Assembly (NCBI RefSeq): GCF_040784915.1
Contig: NZ_CP160797.1
Span: forward strand, 370,001-434,000
Direction: 5' to 3'
From: Bacillus vallismortis
GTDB taxonomy: Bacteria > Bacillota > Bacilli > Bacillales > Bacillaceae
Length of the DNA: 64,000 nucleotides
Below the pieces are notes generated by a model. It did no database searches and was not told the DNA's origin. It worked only from the letters and a program-made list of their open reading frames with translations. Positions 19,201-30,000 of the stretch are shown here, in pieces (positions within the stretch are counted from its first letter, which is position 1; the number at the start of each line of letters is the position of its first letter). The position numbers and the translations under genes were made by a program.

Positions 19201-22200
19201 CCGGAAACGGAAAAATCGACCGGAGAGCGCTGCCGCTTCCTGATGCCAGCGTCTCAAGAGGTGTGTCATATGTAGCGCCTCGAAATGAAACGGAACAAAA
19301 AGTCGCAAACATTTGGGAGCAGGTGCTTCAGGCTGAAAAGGTCGGCGTTTATGACCAATTCTTTGATATCGGCGGACATTCATTAGCAGGCATGAAGATG
19401 CTTGCCCTGGTTCATCAGGAACTGGGTGTTGAGCTGTCACTCAAAGATCTCTTCCAGTCACCGACGGTTGAGGGCTTAGCACAGGTGATTGTCTCTTCTG
19501 AAAAAGGGGCGGCCATCAGCATCAGCCCGGCAAAGAAACAAGATACGTATCCTGTTTCTTCACCGCAAAAACGGATGTACGTGCTCCAACAGCTTGAAGG
19601 AGCGCAAACGAGCTATAACATGCCTGCGGTTCTGCGCCTTGCAGGTGAGCTTGATGTTGAAAGGCTTAACAGCGTCATGCAGCAGTTGATGCAGCGTCAT
19701 GAAGCCTTTAGAACCACGTTTGAAATAAAAAATGGAGAAACGGTGCAGCGGATCTGGGAAGAAGCTGAATGTGAGATGGCCTATTTCGAAGCCGCAGAAG
19801 AAGAGACAGAGCGGATCGTTTCTGAATTTATCAAGCCTTTCCAAATCGATCGGCTTCCGCTGTTCAGAATGGGGCTGATCAAGCTTTCCGAAACTGAGCA
19901 TCTGCTGCTGTTTGATATGCACCATATTATTTCAGACGGAGCGTCTGTAGGCGTGCTGATTGAGGAGCTTTCGAAGCTGTACGACGGAGAAACCCTTGAG
20001 CCGCTCAGCATTCAATATAAGGATTATGCCGTGTGGCAGCAGCAGTTCATTCAGTCCGAGCTTTACAAGAAGCAAGAGGATCATTGGCTGAAGGAGCTGA
20101 ACGGAGAGCTGCCAGTGCTGACGCTTCCGACTGACTGCAGCAGGCCTGCCGTTCAAACATTTGAGGGAGACCGCATTGCATTTTCATTAGAAGCAGGAAA
20201 AGCTGATGCTCTGCGCAGACTTGCAAAAGAAACGGATTCCACGCTGTACATGGTGCTTCTGGCTTCATACAGTGCGTTTTTATCGAAGCTAAGCGGTCAG
20301 CACGATATTATCGTCGGTTCACCTGTAGCCGGGCGCTCTCAAACAGACGTCAGCCGCGTTATCGGAATGTTCGTCAATACATTGGCGCTGCGTACGTATC
20401 CGAAGGGTGAAAAGACGTTTGCTGACTATCTCAGTGAAGTGAAAGAAACCGCGCTCAATGCTTTTGATGCGCAGGATTACCCGCTTGAGGACCTGATCGG
20501 AAACTTGCAGGTTCAGCGTGACACGAGCAGAAATCCGCTATTCGACGCCGTATTTTCAATGCAAAATGCGAACATCAAGGATCTGACGATGAAAGGGATT
20601 CAGCTTGAGCCTCATCCGTTTGAACGGAAAACGGCCAAGTTTGATATCACGCTGACGGCTGATGAAACGGACGGAGGGCTTACGTTCGTATTTGAATACA
20701 ATACAGCGTTGTTTAAGCCGGAAACAATCGAACGATGGAAGCGATACTGGATGCAGCTTCTAGACGCGGTCACCGACAACCCGAACCAGCCGCTTTCCAG
20801 CCTGTCACTCGTCACCGAAACAGAAAAACAAACGCTTCTTGAGGCATGGAAGGGCAAAACATTGCCTGTGCCGACAGACAAAACTGTTCATCAGCTATTC
20901 GAAGAAACGGCTCAGCGCCACAAAGACCGCCCGGCTGTCACCTACAACGGCCAGTCGTGGACGTACGGCGAGCTGAATGCCAAGGCGAATCGTCTTGCCC
21001 GGATTTTGATCGACTGCGGTATCAGCGCGGATGAGCGCGTCGGTGTTCTCACGAAGCCGTCGCTGGAAATGGCCGCCGCGGTGCTCGGCGTCTTAAAGGC
21101 GGGGGCGGCGTTTGTGCCGATTGATCCTGACTATCCGGATCAGCGGATTGACTACATTTTACAAGACAGCGGCGTGAAGATTCTCTTGAAACAGGAAGGT
21201 ATTTCAGTACCGGATAGCTTCTTGGGAGAGGTCATTCTTCTTGACGGCGACCGCACGATTCTGAGCCTGCCGCTTGATGAAAACGACGAGGAAGATCCGC
21301 TCACAGCTACAAAAACGGAGAACCTCGCGTACATGATTTACACGTCTGGAACGACCGGACAGCCGAAGGGTGTCATGGTCGAGCACCATGCGCTTGTGAA
21401 CCTGTGCTTTTGGCACCATGACGCGTTCAGCATGACAGCGGAGGACCGCAGTGCGAAGTACGCGGGCTTTGGATTCGACGCCTCCATTTGGGAGATGTTC
21501 CCGACGTGGACAATCGGCGCCGAACTTCACGTCATTGATGAAGCGATCCGCCTCGATATCGTCCGCCTGAACGACTATTTCGAAACGAACGGCGTGACGA
21601 TCACGTTCCTGCCGACGCAGCTGGCGGAACAGTTCATGGAGCTTGAGAACACGTCACTCCGCGTCCTCTTGACCGGAGGAGACAAGCTGAAGCGCGCGGT
21701 CAAACGGCCGTACACGCTCGTCAACAACTACGGGCCGACAGAAAACACAGTCGTCGCCACAAGCACAGAGATCAATCCCGAGGAAGACTCACTTTCCATC
21801 GGGCGTGCAATCGCCAATACGAGAGTATACATTCTCGGCGAGGGCAATCAAGTGCAGCCGGAAGGCGTGGCCGGAGAGCTTTGCGTAGCGGGTCGCGGGC
21901 TGGCACGCGGTTACCTGAACAAGGAAGACGAAACCGCGAAGCGGTTTGTCGCCGATCCGTTTGTGCCGGGTGAACGCATGTACCGCACCGGCGATTTGGT
22001 GAAATGGGTGAACGGCGGCATCTCGTACATCGGCCGGATCGACCAGCAGGTCAAGGTCCGCGGCTACCGGATCGAGCTCTCAGAAATCGAAGTCCAGCTC
22101 GCCCAGCTTTCTCAGGTGCAGGATGCGGCGGTGACAGCTGTCAAAGATAAAGGCGGCAATACAGCGATCGCGGCGTACGTGACACCGGAAACAGCTGACA

Positions 22201-24011
22201 TAGAAGCACTGAAATCAGCACTGAAAGAAACCTTGCCGGATTACATGATCCCGGCGTTCTGGGTGACATTAAATGAACTTCCGGTTACGGCAAACGGCAA
22301 AGTAGACCGCAAATCCCTGCCTGAGCCGGACATCGAAGCGGGGAGCGGGGAATACAAAGCGCCGACAACCGACATGGAAGAGCTGCTTGCCGGCATTTGG
22401 CAGGACGTGCTCGGCATTCCGGAGATCGGTGTCAGTGACAATTTCTTCTCACTCGGCGGAGATTCCATCAAAGGAATCCAAATGGCGAGCCGCTTGAATC
22501 AGCACGGCTGGAAGCTGGAAATGAAAGATCTCTTCCAGCACCCGACAATCGAGGAGCTGACCCAATACGTGGAGCGTGCCGAAGGCAAACAGGCGGACCA
22601 AGGGCCTGTGGAAGGCGAAGCCATTCTGACGCCGATTCAGCGCTGGTTCTTTGAAAAGAACTTCACAAACAAGCACCACTGGAACCAATCGGTGATGCTT
22701 CACGCCGCGAAGGGCTTTGACCCTGAACGGGTGGAGAAAACGTTGCAGGCGCTGATTGAACATCATGACGCGCTCCGCATGGTTTATCGTGAGAAAACGA
22801 AAGAGGTCGTTCAATATAACAGAGGACTTGATGCTGCTTTAGCTCAATTGGAGATCATCCAAATTGAGGGCCAAGCGAAAGATCATGAAGACCGCATAGA
22901 GAGAGAAGCGGAACGGCTGCAAAGCAGCATTGACTTACAGGAAGGCGGCTTGTTAAAAGCCGGCTTGTTCCAAGCGGAAGATGGAGACCACTTGCTTCTT
23001 GCCATTCACCACTTAGTGGTAGACGGCGTGTCGTGGCGGATTTTACTGGAGGATTTCGCCGCGGTTTATACACAGCTTGAGCAAGGCAATGAACCGGTTC
23101 TCCCGCAGAAAACACATTCATTTGCGGAGTATGCGGAGAGATTGCAAGACTTCGCGAATTCCAAAGCCTTTTTGAAAGAAAAAGAGTATTGGAGACAGCT
23201 TGAAGAACAGACTGTCGCGGCAAAGCTTCCGAAGGATCGCGAATCTGGTGATCAGCGAATGAAACATACAAAGACAATCGAATTCTCGCTGACTGCTGAA
23301 GAGACAGAACAGCTCACCACAAAGGTGCATGAGGCATATCACACAGAAATGAATGATATTTTGCTGACGGCATTCGGATTGGCGATGAAGGAGTGGACAG
23401 GTCAGGATCGAGTAAGTGTTCATTTAGAGGGGCATGGACGTGAAGAAATCATAGAAGACCTGACCATTTCCCGCACAGTCGGCTGGTTTACGAGCATGTA
23501 CCCGATGGTGCTCGATATGAAGCATGCGGATGATCTGGGCTACCAGCTGAAGCAAATGAAAGAAGATATCAGACATGTACCGAATAAGGGAGTCGGATAC
23601 GGCATTCTGCGCTATCTGACGGCGCCGGAACACAAAGAAGATGTGGCGTTCTTGCTTCAGCCGGATGTCAGCTTTAACTATTTAGGACAGTTCGACGACA
23701 TGTCGGACGCAGGCTTGTTCAAGAGATCAGAGCTGCCGTCAGGACAGTCGTTAAGCCCGGAAACAGAAAAACCGAACGCGCTCGATGTTGTCGGATATAT
23801 CGAAAACGGAAAACTGACGATGTCACTGGCCTATCATTCTCTTGAGTTTCATGAAAAAACGATACAGACATTCAGCGACAGTTTTAAAGCCCATCTTCTC
23901 GGAATCATTAAACATTGCCTATCTCAAGATGGAACGGAACTGACGCCGAGTGACCTTGGCGACGACGATTTGACGCTGGATGAACTAGATAAATTAATGG
24001 AAATTTTCTAA
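13248..24011 (+). CDS. srfAA: Surfactin synthetase subunit 1 SrfAA (modules Glu, Leu, D-Leu)
   Basis: A 3,587-residue non-ribosomal peptide synthetase. Order: starter condensation domain that acylates the first residue with a 3-hydroxy fatty acid (HHVISDG, about 146-152), A1, carrier T1 (Ser1006 in GGHSLKAM), C2, A2, T2 (Ser2045), C3, A3, T3 (Ser3073 in GGDSIKG, the form that precedes epimerases) and a C-terminal epimerase (HHLVVDG, 3254-3260). Reading the substrate pocket by hand, A1 gives D-A-K-D-L-G-V-V-D (Glu), A2 D-A-F-M-M-G-M-V-F (Leu type) and A3 D-A-W-F-L-G-N-V-V (Leu). The acidic tail ending DDLTLDELDKLMEIF is the docking helix for SrfAB. srfAB starts 12 bp downstream. Confidence 0.97.
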   Translation: MEITFYPLTDAQKRIWYTEKFYPHTSISNLAGIGKLVSTEKVDWVLVEQAIQEFIRRNHAMRLRLRLDENGEPVQYISENRPVDIKHTDTTGDSNAIEFISQWSREETKKPLPLYECDLFRFSTFTIKENEVWFYVNVHHVISDGISMNILGNAIMRIYLELAGRSETNEGISHSFIDHVLSEQDYAQSKRFEKDKAFWNKQFETVPELVSLKGNASGGGSLDAERFSKDVPEALHQQILSFCEANKVSVLSVFQSVLAAYLYRVSGQNDVVTGTFMGNRTNAKEKQMLGMFVSTVPLRTNIDGGQAFLDFVKDRMKDLMKTLRHQKYPYNLLINDLRETKSSLTKLFTVSLEYQVMQWQKEEELAFLTEPIFSGSGLNDVSIHVKDRWDTGKLTIDFDYRTDLFSREEINIVCERMIAMLENALSHPDHTIDELTLISEAEKEKLFARAGGEPVSYRKGMTIPELFQEQAELLSDHPAVVFEDRTLSYRTLHEQSARIANVLKQKGVGPDRPVAVLIERSERMITSIMGILKAGGAYVPIDPGFPAERVQYILEDCGPDVILTESGIAAPATDAELIDFDQAIAEGADEIPAADINARNLAYIIYTSGTTGRPKGVMIEHRQVHHLVESLQQTIYQNGSQTLRMALLAPFHFDASVKQIFASLLLGQTLYIVPKKTVTNGSALAAYYRRHNIEATDGTPAHLQMLIAAGDLSGLKLKHMLIGGEGLSSVVADKLLKLFKEAGASPCLTNVYGPTETCVDASVHPVIPESAVQSAYVPIGKALGNNRLYILDQKGRLQPEGVAGELYIAGDGVGRGYLHLPELTAEKFLQDPFVPSDRMYRTGDVVRWLPDGTIEYLGREDDQVKVRGYRIELGEIEAVIQQAPDVAKAVVLARPDEQGNLEVSAYVVQKPGSKFAPASLREHAARQLPDYMVPAYFTEMTEIPLTPSGKVDRRQLFALEVKAVSSTAYTAPRNETENAIAAIWQDVLNVEKAGIFDNFFETGGHSLKAMTLLTKIHKETGADIPLQYLFEHPTIAALAEEAEHRESRTFSAIKPAEKQEYYPLSLAQQRTYIVSQFEDAGVGYNMPAAAILEGPLEVQKLERAFQGLIRRHESLRTSFVLENSTPSQKIHDSVDFNIEVIERGGRSEEAIMTSFVRRFDLAKAPLFRIGLMELEENRHMLLFDMHHLISDGVSIGIILEELARIYKGEQLPELRLQYKDYAVWQSGQAAEGYRKDGAYWKEVFAGELPVLQLLSDYPRPPVQSFEGDRVSIKLDAGLKDRLNRLAEQNGATLYMVMLSAYYTLLSKYTGQDDIIVGTPSAGRNHSDTEGIVGMFVNTLAIRSEVKQDETFTHLITRVRKQVLDAFSHQDYPFEWLVEDLNIPRDVSRHPLFDTMFSLQNATEGIPSVGDLALSVHETNFKIAKFDLTVQARETDEGIELDLDYSTKLFKQSTAERLLNHFARVLEDAAAEPEKQISEYKLLSEEEAASQIQQFNPGRTLYPKDKTIVQLFEEQAAKTPNYPALQYEGESLTYRELNERANRLARGILSCGAGEGRTAAVLCERSMDMIVSILAVLKAGSAYVPIDPEHPVQRMQHFFRDSGAKVLLTQKKLKALAEEAEFGGVIVLADEEESYHADAQNLALPLQSTAMANLTYTSGTTGTPKGNIVTHANILRTVKETNYLSITEQDTILGLSNYVFDAFMFDMFGSLLNGAKLVLIPKETVLDMARLSRVIERENISILMITTALFHLLVDMNPACLSTLRKIMFGGERASVEHVRKALQTVGKGKLLHMYGPSESTVFATYHPVDELEEHTLSVPIGKPVSNTEVYILDRAGHAQPAGIAGELCVSGEGLVKGYYNRPELTEEKFVPHPFTSGERMYKTGDLARWLPNGDIEFIGRIDHQVKIRGQRIELGEIEHQLQTHDRVQETVVLAVDQGAGDKLLCAYFVAEGEISSQELREHAAKDLPAYMVPAVFIQMDELPLTGNGKIDRRALPLPDASVSRGVSYVAPRNETEQKVANIWEQVLQAEKVGVYDQFFDIGGHSLAGMKMLALVHQELGVELSLKDLFQSPTVEGLAQVIVSSEKGAAISISPAKKQDTYPVSSPQKRMYVLQQLEGAQTSYNMPAVLRLAGELDVERLNSVMQQLMQRHEAFRTTFEIKNGETVQRIWEEAECEMAYFEAAEEETERIVSEFIKPFQIDRLPLFRMGLIKLSETEHLLLFDMHHIISDGASVGVLIEELSKLYDGETLEPLSIQYKDYAVWQQQFIQSELYKKQEDHWLKELNGELPVLTLPTDCSRPAVQTFEGDRIAFSLEAGKADALRRLAKETDSTLYMVLLASYSAFLSKLSGQHDIIVGSPVAGRSQTDVSRVIGMFVNTLALRTYPKGEKTFADYLSEVKETALNAFDAQDYPLEDLIGNLQVQRDTSRNPLFDAVFSMQNANIKDLTMKGIQLEPHPFERKTAKFDITLTADETDGGLTFVFEYNTALFKPETIERWKRYWMQLLDAVTDNPNQPLSSLSLVTETEKQTLLEAWKGKTLPVPTDKTVHQLFEETAQRHKDRPAVTYNGQSWTYGELNAKANRLARILIDCGISADERVGVLTKPSLEMAAAVLGVLKAGAAFVPIDPDYPDQRIDYILQDSGVKILLKQEGISVPDSFLGEVILLDGDRTILSLPLDENDEEDPLTATKTENLAYMIYTSGTTGQPKGVMVEHHALVNLCFWHHDAFSMTAEDRSAKYAGFGFDASIWEMFPTWTIGAELHVIDEAIRLDIVRLNDYFETNGVTITFLPTQLAEQFMELENTSLRVLLTGGDKLKRAVKRPYTLVNNYGPTENTVVATSTEINPEEDSLSIGRAIANTRVYILGEGNQVQPEGVAGELCVAGRGLARGYLNKEDETAKRFVADPFVPGERMYRTGDLVKWVNGGISYIGRIDQQVKVRGYRIELSEIEVQLAQLSQVQDAAVTAVKDKGGNTAIAAYVTPETADIEALKSALKETLPDYMIPAFWVTLNELPVTANGKVDRKSLPEPDIEAGSGEYKAPTTDMEELLAGIWQDVLGIPEIGVSDNFFSLGGDSIKGIQMASRLNQHGWKLEMKDLFQHPTIEELTQYVERAEGKQADQGPVEGEAILTPIQRWFFEKNFTNKHHWNQSVMLHAAKGFDPERVEKTLQALIEHHDALRMVYREKTKEVVQYNRGLDAALAQLEIIQIEGQAKDHEDRIEREAERLQSSIDLQEGGLLKAGLFQAEDGDHLLLAIHHLVVDGVSWRILLEDFAAVYTQLEQGNEPVLPQKTHSFAEYAERLQDFANSKAFLKEKEYWRQLEEQTVAAKLPKDRESGDQRMKHTKTIEFSLTAEETEQLTTKVHEAYHTEMNDILLTAFGLAMKEWTGQDRVSVHLEGHGREEIIEDLTISRTVGWFTSMYPMVLDMKHADDLGYQLKQMKEDIRHVPNKGVGYGILRYLTAPEHKEDVAFLLQPDVSFNYLGQFDDMSDAGLFKRSELPSGQSLSPETEKPNALDVVGYIENGKLTMSLAYHSLEFHEKTIQTFSDSFKAHLLGIIKHCLSQDGTELTPSDLGDDDLTLDELDKLMEIF
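20781..22794 (+). repeat. 2,014-bp intragenic repeat, copy in srfAA module 3
   Basis: This block, from the end of C3 through A3 and T3 into the start of the epimerase, is nearly identical base for base to 31545-33558 in srfAB, at a constant offset of 10,764 bp and without indels. Differences are scattered single bases. Sequence similarity drops sharply on both sides. Confidence 0.9.
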
Positions 24012-24023
24012 TAGAGGTGGCAT

Positions 24024-27000
24024 ATGAGCAAAAAGTCGATTCAAAAGGTGTACGCACTGACACCAATGCAGGAGGGAATGCTGTATCATGCGATGCTTGA
24101 TCCGCATTCTTCCTCGTACTTCACACAATTAGAGCTTGGGATTCACGGTGCTTTTGATCTTGAAATCTTTGAGAAAAGCGTCAATGAACTGATTCGGTCT
24201 TATGATATTCTCCGTACGGTATTTGTGCATCAGCAGCTGCAAAAACCGCGTCAGGTTGTGTTAGCTGAACGCAAAACAAAGGTGCACTATGAAGATATTA
24301 GTCATGCGGACGCAGACCGCCAGAAAGAGCACATTGAGCGTTATAAACAAGATGTGCAGCGCCAAGGTTTTAACCTGGCAAAAGACATGTTGTTCAAGGT
24401 GGCGGTTTTCCGTCTTGACGCAGATCAGCTGTATCTTGTCTGGAGCAATCATCATATTATGATGGACGGCTGGAGCATGGGCGTGCTCATGAAAAGCCTG
24501 TTCCAAAACTACGAGGCGCTCAGAGGAGGCCGGACACCGGCAAACAGTCAGGGCAAACCTTATTCCGACTACATCAAGTGGCTCGGAAAACAAGACAATG
24601 AAGAAGCAGAGAGCTACTGGAGCGAACGCTTGGCGGGTTTTGAACAGCCGAGCGTGCTTCCGGGCCGCCTGCCTGAGAAAAAAGACGAGTATGTCAATAA
24701 AGAATACTCATTTACATGGGACGAAACACTGGTTGCCCGCATTCAGCAAACCGCAAACCGTCACCAAGTGACAGGGCCCAACCTGTTTCAGGCTGTTTGG
24801 GGCATTGTTCTCAGCAAATACAACTTTGCGAATGACGTTGTCTTCGGCACGGTCGTATCGGGACGGCCGTCTGAAATCAACGGGATTGAAACGATGGCGG
24901 GGCTGTTTATCAACACGATTCCGGTGCGGGTAAAAGTTGATCGTGATGCAGCTTTTGCAGATATTTTCTCAGCTGTCCAGCAGCATGCGGTAGAGGCGGA
25001 GCGCTACGATTACGTGCCGCTCTATGAGATTCAAAAACGCTCAGCCCTTGATGGCAATCTCTTGAACCATTTGGTCGCGTTTGAAAATTATCCGCTTGAT
25101 CAAGAGCTTGAAAATGGCAGCATGGAAGACCGCCTCGGATTTTCTATCAAGGTAGAAAGCGCATTTGAGCAAACAAGCTTCGACTTCAACCTGATTGTGT
25201 ATCCGGGCAAAACGTGGACCGTCAAAATCAAATATAACGGAGCCGCCCTTGATTCCGATTTTATCGAACGGACAGCAGAGCACCTCACCCGCATGATGGA
25301 AGCGGCAGTCGATCAGCCGGACGCTGTTGTGCGTGAGTACGGGCTTGTGGGAGACGAAGAGCAGCGGCAGATTGTCGAGGTGTTTAACCAAACGAAAGCC
25401 GAACTTCCTGAGGGAAAGGCCGTTCATCAAGTGTTTGAAGAGCAAGCGCAACGGACACCGGCAAGCACTGCTGTCGTATATGAAGGAGCCGAGCTTACGT
25501 ACCGTGAGCTGAATGCAGCGTCTAACCGTCTGGCGAGAAAGCTTGTCGAACAAGGTCTTCACAAAGGGGAAACAGCCGCGATTATGAACGACCGCTCGGC
25601 AGAAACCGTTGTCGGTATGCTGGCTGTGTTAAAAGCAGGCGCCGCCTATGTGCCGCTTGATCCGGAGTTTCCTGAGGACCGTCTACGTTTCATGGCGGAG
25701 GACAGCACGATTCGCATGGTATTGGCCGGAAAGTCTTATACAGAGCAGGCGCAGCAGCTGCAAGTGCCGGTTCTTACACTGGACAGCGGTTTTGAAGAGA
25801 GCGAAGCGGCTGACAATCTCAATCTGCCATCCTCTCCGTCTGATTTGGCATACATCATGTATACATCTGGTTCGACGGGCAAACCGAAGGGCGTCATGAT
25901 TGAACATAAAAGCATCTTGCGCCTCGTCAAAAATGCCGGTTACGTTCCTGTTCACGAGGAGGACCGCGTGGCGCAAACGGGAGCTGTCAGCTTTGATGCC
26001 GGCACCTTTGAGGTATTCGGCGCACTGCTGAATGGCGCAGCGCTTTATCCCGTTAAAAAAGAGACGCTGCTTGATGCGAAACCATTTGCGGCCTTCCTGC
26101 GCGAACAGAAAATCACGACCATGTGGCTGACATCACCTTTATTCAACCAGCTTGCCGCAAAGGACGCCGGCATGTTCGGCACATTACGCCATTTAATCAT
26201 CGGTGGAGACGCGCTCGTGCCGCATATCGTCAGCAAAGTGAAACAGGCATCGCCGTCGCTTTCGTTGTGGAACGGATATGGCCCGACAGAAAACACGACA
26301 TTTTCAACAAGTTTTCTGATCGACCGTGAGTACAGCGGCTCTATTCCAATTGGGAAGCCTATCGGAAATTCAACTGCCTACATCATGGATGAACAGCAGC
26401 GTCTGCAGCCAATTGGCGCGCCGGGTGAGCTGTGCGTCGGAGGAATTGGTGTAGCGCGAGGATATGTCAATCTCCCTGAACTGACGGAGAAGCAATTTCT
26501 CGAAGATCAGTTCAGACCGGGTGAAAGGATTTATCGCACTGGCGACTTGGCGAGATGGCTGCCGGACGGGAATATCGAGTTTTTAGGCAGAATCGACAAT
26601 CAAGTGAAGGTGCGCGGCTTCCGAATTGAGCTTGGCGAAATTGAAGCAAAACTGAACATGGCGGATCATGTGACAGAGGCTGCGGTGATCATCCGCAAGA
26701 ACAAAGCGGATGAAAATGAAATTTGCGCGTACTTTACGGCGGACCGCGAAGTATCTGTGAGCGAGCTGAGAAAAACGCTGTCTCAGGCTTTGCCTGATTA
26801 TATGGTTCCCGCCCATTTGATTCAGATGGACAGCCTGCCGCTCACGCCGAACGGAAAAATCAACAAAAAAGAACTGCCTGCGCCTCAATCAGAAGCTGTA
26901 CAGCGGGAATACGCAGCACCAGAGACAGAGAGTGAAAAGAAATTAGCGGAGATTTGGGAAGGGATTCTCGGCGTCAAAGCAGGCGTTACCGATAACTTTT

Positions 27001-30000
27001 TTATGATCGGCGGCCATTCGTTGAAAGCGATGATGATGACGGCGAAAATCCAAGAGCAATTTCATAAGGAAGTGCCGATAAAAGTGCTTTTTGAAAAGCC
27101 GACCATTCAAGAACTGGCGCTGTATTTGGAAGAGAACGAAGGCAAGGAGGAGCAGACGTTTGAACCGATCAGGCAAGCACCTTATCAGCAGCATTATCCT
27201 GTATCCCCAGCCCAGCGGAGAATGTATATCCTCAATCAGCTTGGACAAGCAAACACAAGCTACAATGTCCCCGCTGTACTTTTGCTGGAGGGAGAAGTAG
27301 AGAAAGACCGGCTTGAAAACGCGATTCAGCAATTAATCAACCGGCACGAAATTCTCCGTACATCGTTTGACATGATCGACGGAGAGGTTGTACAAACCAT
27401 TCATAAAAACATATCGTTCCAGCTGGAGGCTGCCAAGGGACGGGAAGAAGACGCGGAAGAGATGATCAAAGCGTTCATTCAGCCGTTTGAATTAAACCGC
27501 GCGCCGCTCGTCCGTTCGAAGCTTGTCCAGCTGGAAGAAGAACGCCACCTGCTGCTCATTGATATGCACCATATCATTACTGACGGCAGTTCAACAGGCA
27601 TTCTGATCGGTGATCTCGCCAAAATGTATCAAGGCGCTGATCTTGAGCAGCCGCGGGTTCACTATAAAGACTACGCTGTCTGGCATAAAGAACAGGCTGA
27701 TCATCAAAAGGATGAAGCATACTGGCTCGATACCTTTAAAGGCGAGCTGCCGATTCTTGATCTTCCGGCGGATTTCGAGCGGCCTGCTGAACGGAGCTTT
27801 GAAGGAGAGCGCGTGATGTTCGGGCTTGATAAACAGATGACGGCTCAAATTAAGACACTCTTGGCCGAAACGGATACGACAATGTACATGTTTTTGCTGG
27901 CGGCGTTCAATGTGCTTCTTTCTAAGTACGCGTCACAGGACGATATCATTGTCGGCTCGCCGACTGCGGGAAGAACACATCCTGATCTGCAAGGTGTGCC
28001 GGGCATGTTTGTCAACACGGTAGCATTAAGAACGGCGCCTGCGGGGGATAAAACCTTTGCACAATTCCTTGAAGAGGTCAAAACAGCCAGCCTTCAAGCT
28101 TTCGAGCACCAGAGCTATCCGCTTGAGGAGCTGATTGAAAAGCTTCCGCTTACAAGGGATACCAGCCGAAGTCCGCTGTTCAGCGTGATGTTCAACATGC
28201 AGAATATGGAGATTCCTTCATTGAGGTTAGGAGATTTGAAGATTTCATCGTATTCCATGCTTCATCACGTCGCGAAATTTGATCTCTCCTTGGAAGCAGT
28301 CGAGCGTGAAGAGGATATCGGCCTAAGCTTTGACTATGCGACTGCCCTGTTTAAGGACGAGACGATCCGCCGCTGGAGCAGCCACTTTGTCAATATCATC
28401 AAATCGGCCGCGGCTAATCCGAACGTCCGGCTGTCTGATGCAGACTTACTTTCACCAGCAGAAACGGCTGCTTTGCTTGAAGAAAGGCATATGACTCAAA
28501 AGACTGAAGCAACCTTTGCAGCTCTTTTCGAAAAACAGGCCCAACAAACACCTGATCATCCTGCGGTAAGGTCTGGGGGAAATCTGCTGACCTATCGCGA
28601 GCTTGATGAACAGGCGAACCAGCTGGCGCATCATCTTCACGCGCAAGGGGCAGGGCGTGAAGACATCGTCGCGATAGTCTTGGATCGGTCAGCTAAGGTT
28701 ATGGTATCGATTCTTGGTGTCATGAAAGCGGGGGCGGCTTTCCTGCCGATTGATCCTGATACGCCTGAAGAACGAATCCGTTATTCACTAGAGGACAGCG
28801 GAGCGAGAATTACGGTCGTGAACGAAAGAAACATGACGGCCATTGGGCAATATGAAGGAACAATCGTCAACCTTGATGACGCGAAATGGAGAAATGCGAG
28901 TAAGGAGCGCCTCCCTTCAATCTCCGGATCTCGTAATCTTGCATACGTCATTTATACGTCCGGTACGACCGGGAAGCCGAAGGGCGTGCAGATCGAGCAT
29001 CGCAATCTGACAAACTATGTTTCTTGGTTTAGTGAAGAGGCGGTTCTAACGGAAAGCGATAAGACTGTATTGCTTTCGTCTTACGCATTCGATCTGGGCT
29101 ATACGAGCGTGTTCCCTGTGCTTCTGGCAGGGGGCGAGCTCCACATCGTGCCGAAGGAAACCTATACGGCGCCGGATGAAATGGGGTGTTATATCAAGGA
29201 GCACGGGATCACTTATATCAAACTGACACCGTCTCTGTTCCATACGATGGTGAATACGGCTAGCTTTACAAAAGAGTCAAACCATGAACCCTTACGCTTG
29301 ATTGTCTTGGGAGGAGAAAAAATCATTCCGGCTGATGTTCTCGCCTTCCGCAAGGTGTACGGACATACCGAATTTATCAATCACTACGGCCCAACTGAAG
29401 CAACGATCGGCGCCATCGCCGGACGGGTTGATCTATCTGAACCGGACGCGTTCGCGAAACGCCCGACAATCGGACAGCCGATTGCGAATGCCGGTGCGCT
29501 TGTCTTAAATGAAGCATTAAAGCTTGTGCCTCCGGGAGCGAGCGGCCAGCTCTATATCACGGGACAGGGGCTTGCGAGAGGGTATCTCAACAGGCCTCAG
29601 CTGACGGCGGAGAGGTTTGTTAAAAATCCATATTCACCGGGCAGCCTCATGTACAAAACCGGAGATATCGTGCGGAGACTTTCTGACGGTACACTTGAAT
29701 TTATCGGCCGGGCTGATGATCAGGTGAAAATCCGCGGCTATCGCATTGAGCCAAAGGAAATTGAAACGGTCATGCTCAGCCTCAGCGACATTCAAGAAGC
29801 GGTTGTGCTGGCGGTTTCCGAGGGCGGGCTTCAAGAGCTTTGCGCGTATTATACGGCGGAGCAAGCCATTGAAAAAGCAGAGCTCCGGAACCAGCTTTCA
29901 CAAACACTGCCGTCTCATATGATTCCTGCTTTTTTTGTGCAGATGGACGCCATTCCGCTGACCGCAAACGGGAAAACCGACAGAAACGCATTGCCAAAGC

